Origin: Actinomycetota bacterium
GTDB taxonomy: Bacteria; Actinomycetota; Thermoleophilia; Solirubrobacterales; Solirubrobacteraceae
Assembly (NCBI GenBank): GCA_005883255.1
Contig: VAXS01000096.1
Location: forward strand, 1 to 6,514
DNA length: 6,514 nt
Direction of reading: 5' to 3'
The notes below the pieces were generated by a model. It saw only the letters and a list, made by a program, of their open reading frames with translations. It searched no databases and was not told where the DNA came from. Positions 6,307-6,514 of this stretch are shown here, piece after piece. Both the position numbers and the translations under genes were made by a program. The first letter of the stretch is position 1; every line of letters starts with the position of its first letter.

Positions 6307-6514
6307 CTGGGCGCCGACTGGATGGACGGCTACCGCGTGCACCGGATCGCCGAGGCGTTGGGCGCGCGGACCGGCTGGGACGTCGACGACTGCCTGGCGC
6401 TCCAGCTCGATCGCCGCTCGCTGCCCTGGCGCGAGTTGCGCGAGGCCGTCCTGGCGGCGCCGCGCGACGACCCCCGGGCCCGGCGGGCGGCGGAGCTGCT
6501 GGCGGACTGGGATG
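6307..6514 (+). CDS. Continuation of the penicillin acylase beta chain after the TGA, partial
   Basis: The frame stays open from 6307 to the right edge and encodes LGADWMDGYRVHRIAEAL, the segment that follows the NNKP element in penicillin acylases, then a helical part typical of the beta chain (DDCLALQLDRRSLPWRELREAVLAA). It is the rest of the same gene rather than a new one. A gene finder could place a separate start at the ATG at 6322, but no ribosome site supports that. The fragment alone would lack the nucleophile Ser and could not be active. The 3' end is outside the window. Confidence 0.7.
   Translation, partial: MGADWMDGYRVHRIAEALGARTGWDVDDCLALQLDRRSLPWRELREAVLAAPRDDPRARRAAELLADWD

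Noticed and set aside
4507..6342. Long open frame on the minus strand opposite the argG end and the acylase (611 codons)
   Set aside because: Same low-complexity composition without recognisable motifs, and the + strand frame has clear penicillin acylase homology across the whole stretch.

Overview
The window is very GC-rich (well over 70% by eye) and almost wholly coding on the + strand, with G or C at nearly every third codon position and frequent GTG starts. It carries a tightly packed arginine biosynthesis operon in the order argC(3' part)-argJ-argB-argD-argG, followed by a gene of the penicillin acylase (Ntn-hydrolase, S45) family that runs off the right edge. The gene order and protein style suggest a high-GC actinobacterium, perhaps Thermoleophilia (Solirubrobacterales or Gaiellales type). 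That placement is inference, since there is no rRNA or other marker here.

Layout: argC tail (1-524), argJ (521-1765), argB (1762-2622), argD (2619-3635), argG (3647-4909), penicillin acylase ORF (4906-6306), and its in-frame continuation after a TGA (6307-6514). Four of the five junctions are 4-base stop/start overlaps (GTGA or ATGA); the fifth (argD to argG) is an 11-base gap. No internal promoter, terminator, RNA gene, repeat array or mobile element is visible. Together ArgJ, ArgB, ArgC and ArgD would turn glutamate into ornithine through the acetylated intermediates, with ArgJ recycling the acetyl group, and ArgG would turn citrulline and aspartate into argininosuccinate. argF and argR, which commonly lie between argD and argG in actinobacteria, are absent from that spot. 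argH is not seen directly after argG, where the acylase gene lies instead.

The most unusual feature is a set of lesions that keep the reading frame. argC jumps from its SGAGR region straight to its C-terminal domain and lacks about 60 residues, including the HRH segment with the catalytic histidine. argD lacks about 50 residues, including the HGTTFGGNP-type segment that helps bind PLP. The acylase ORF is cut by a TGA where the family has an aromatic residue, with homology continuing in the same frame, and it may also lack a short internal piece. argJ, argB and argG look full length and intact. Either the operon is decaying in an unusual frame-preserving way, or the assembly contains collapses and errors. 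The sequence alone cannot decide, and I do not see a convincing new biological system beyond this.
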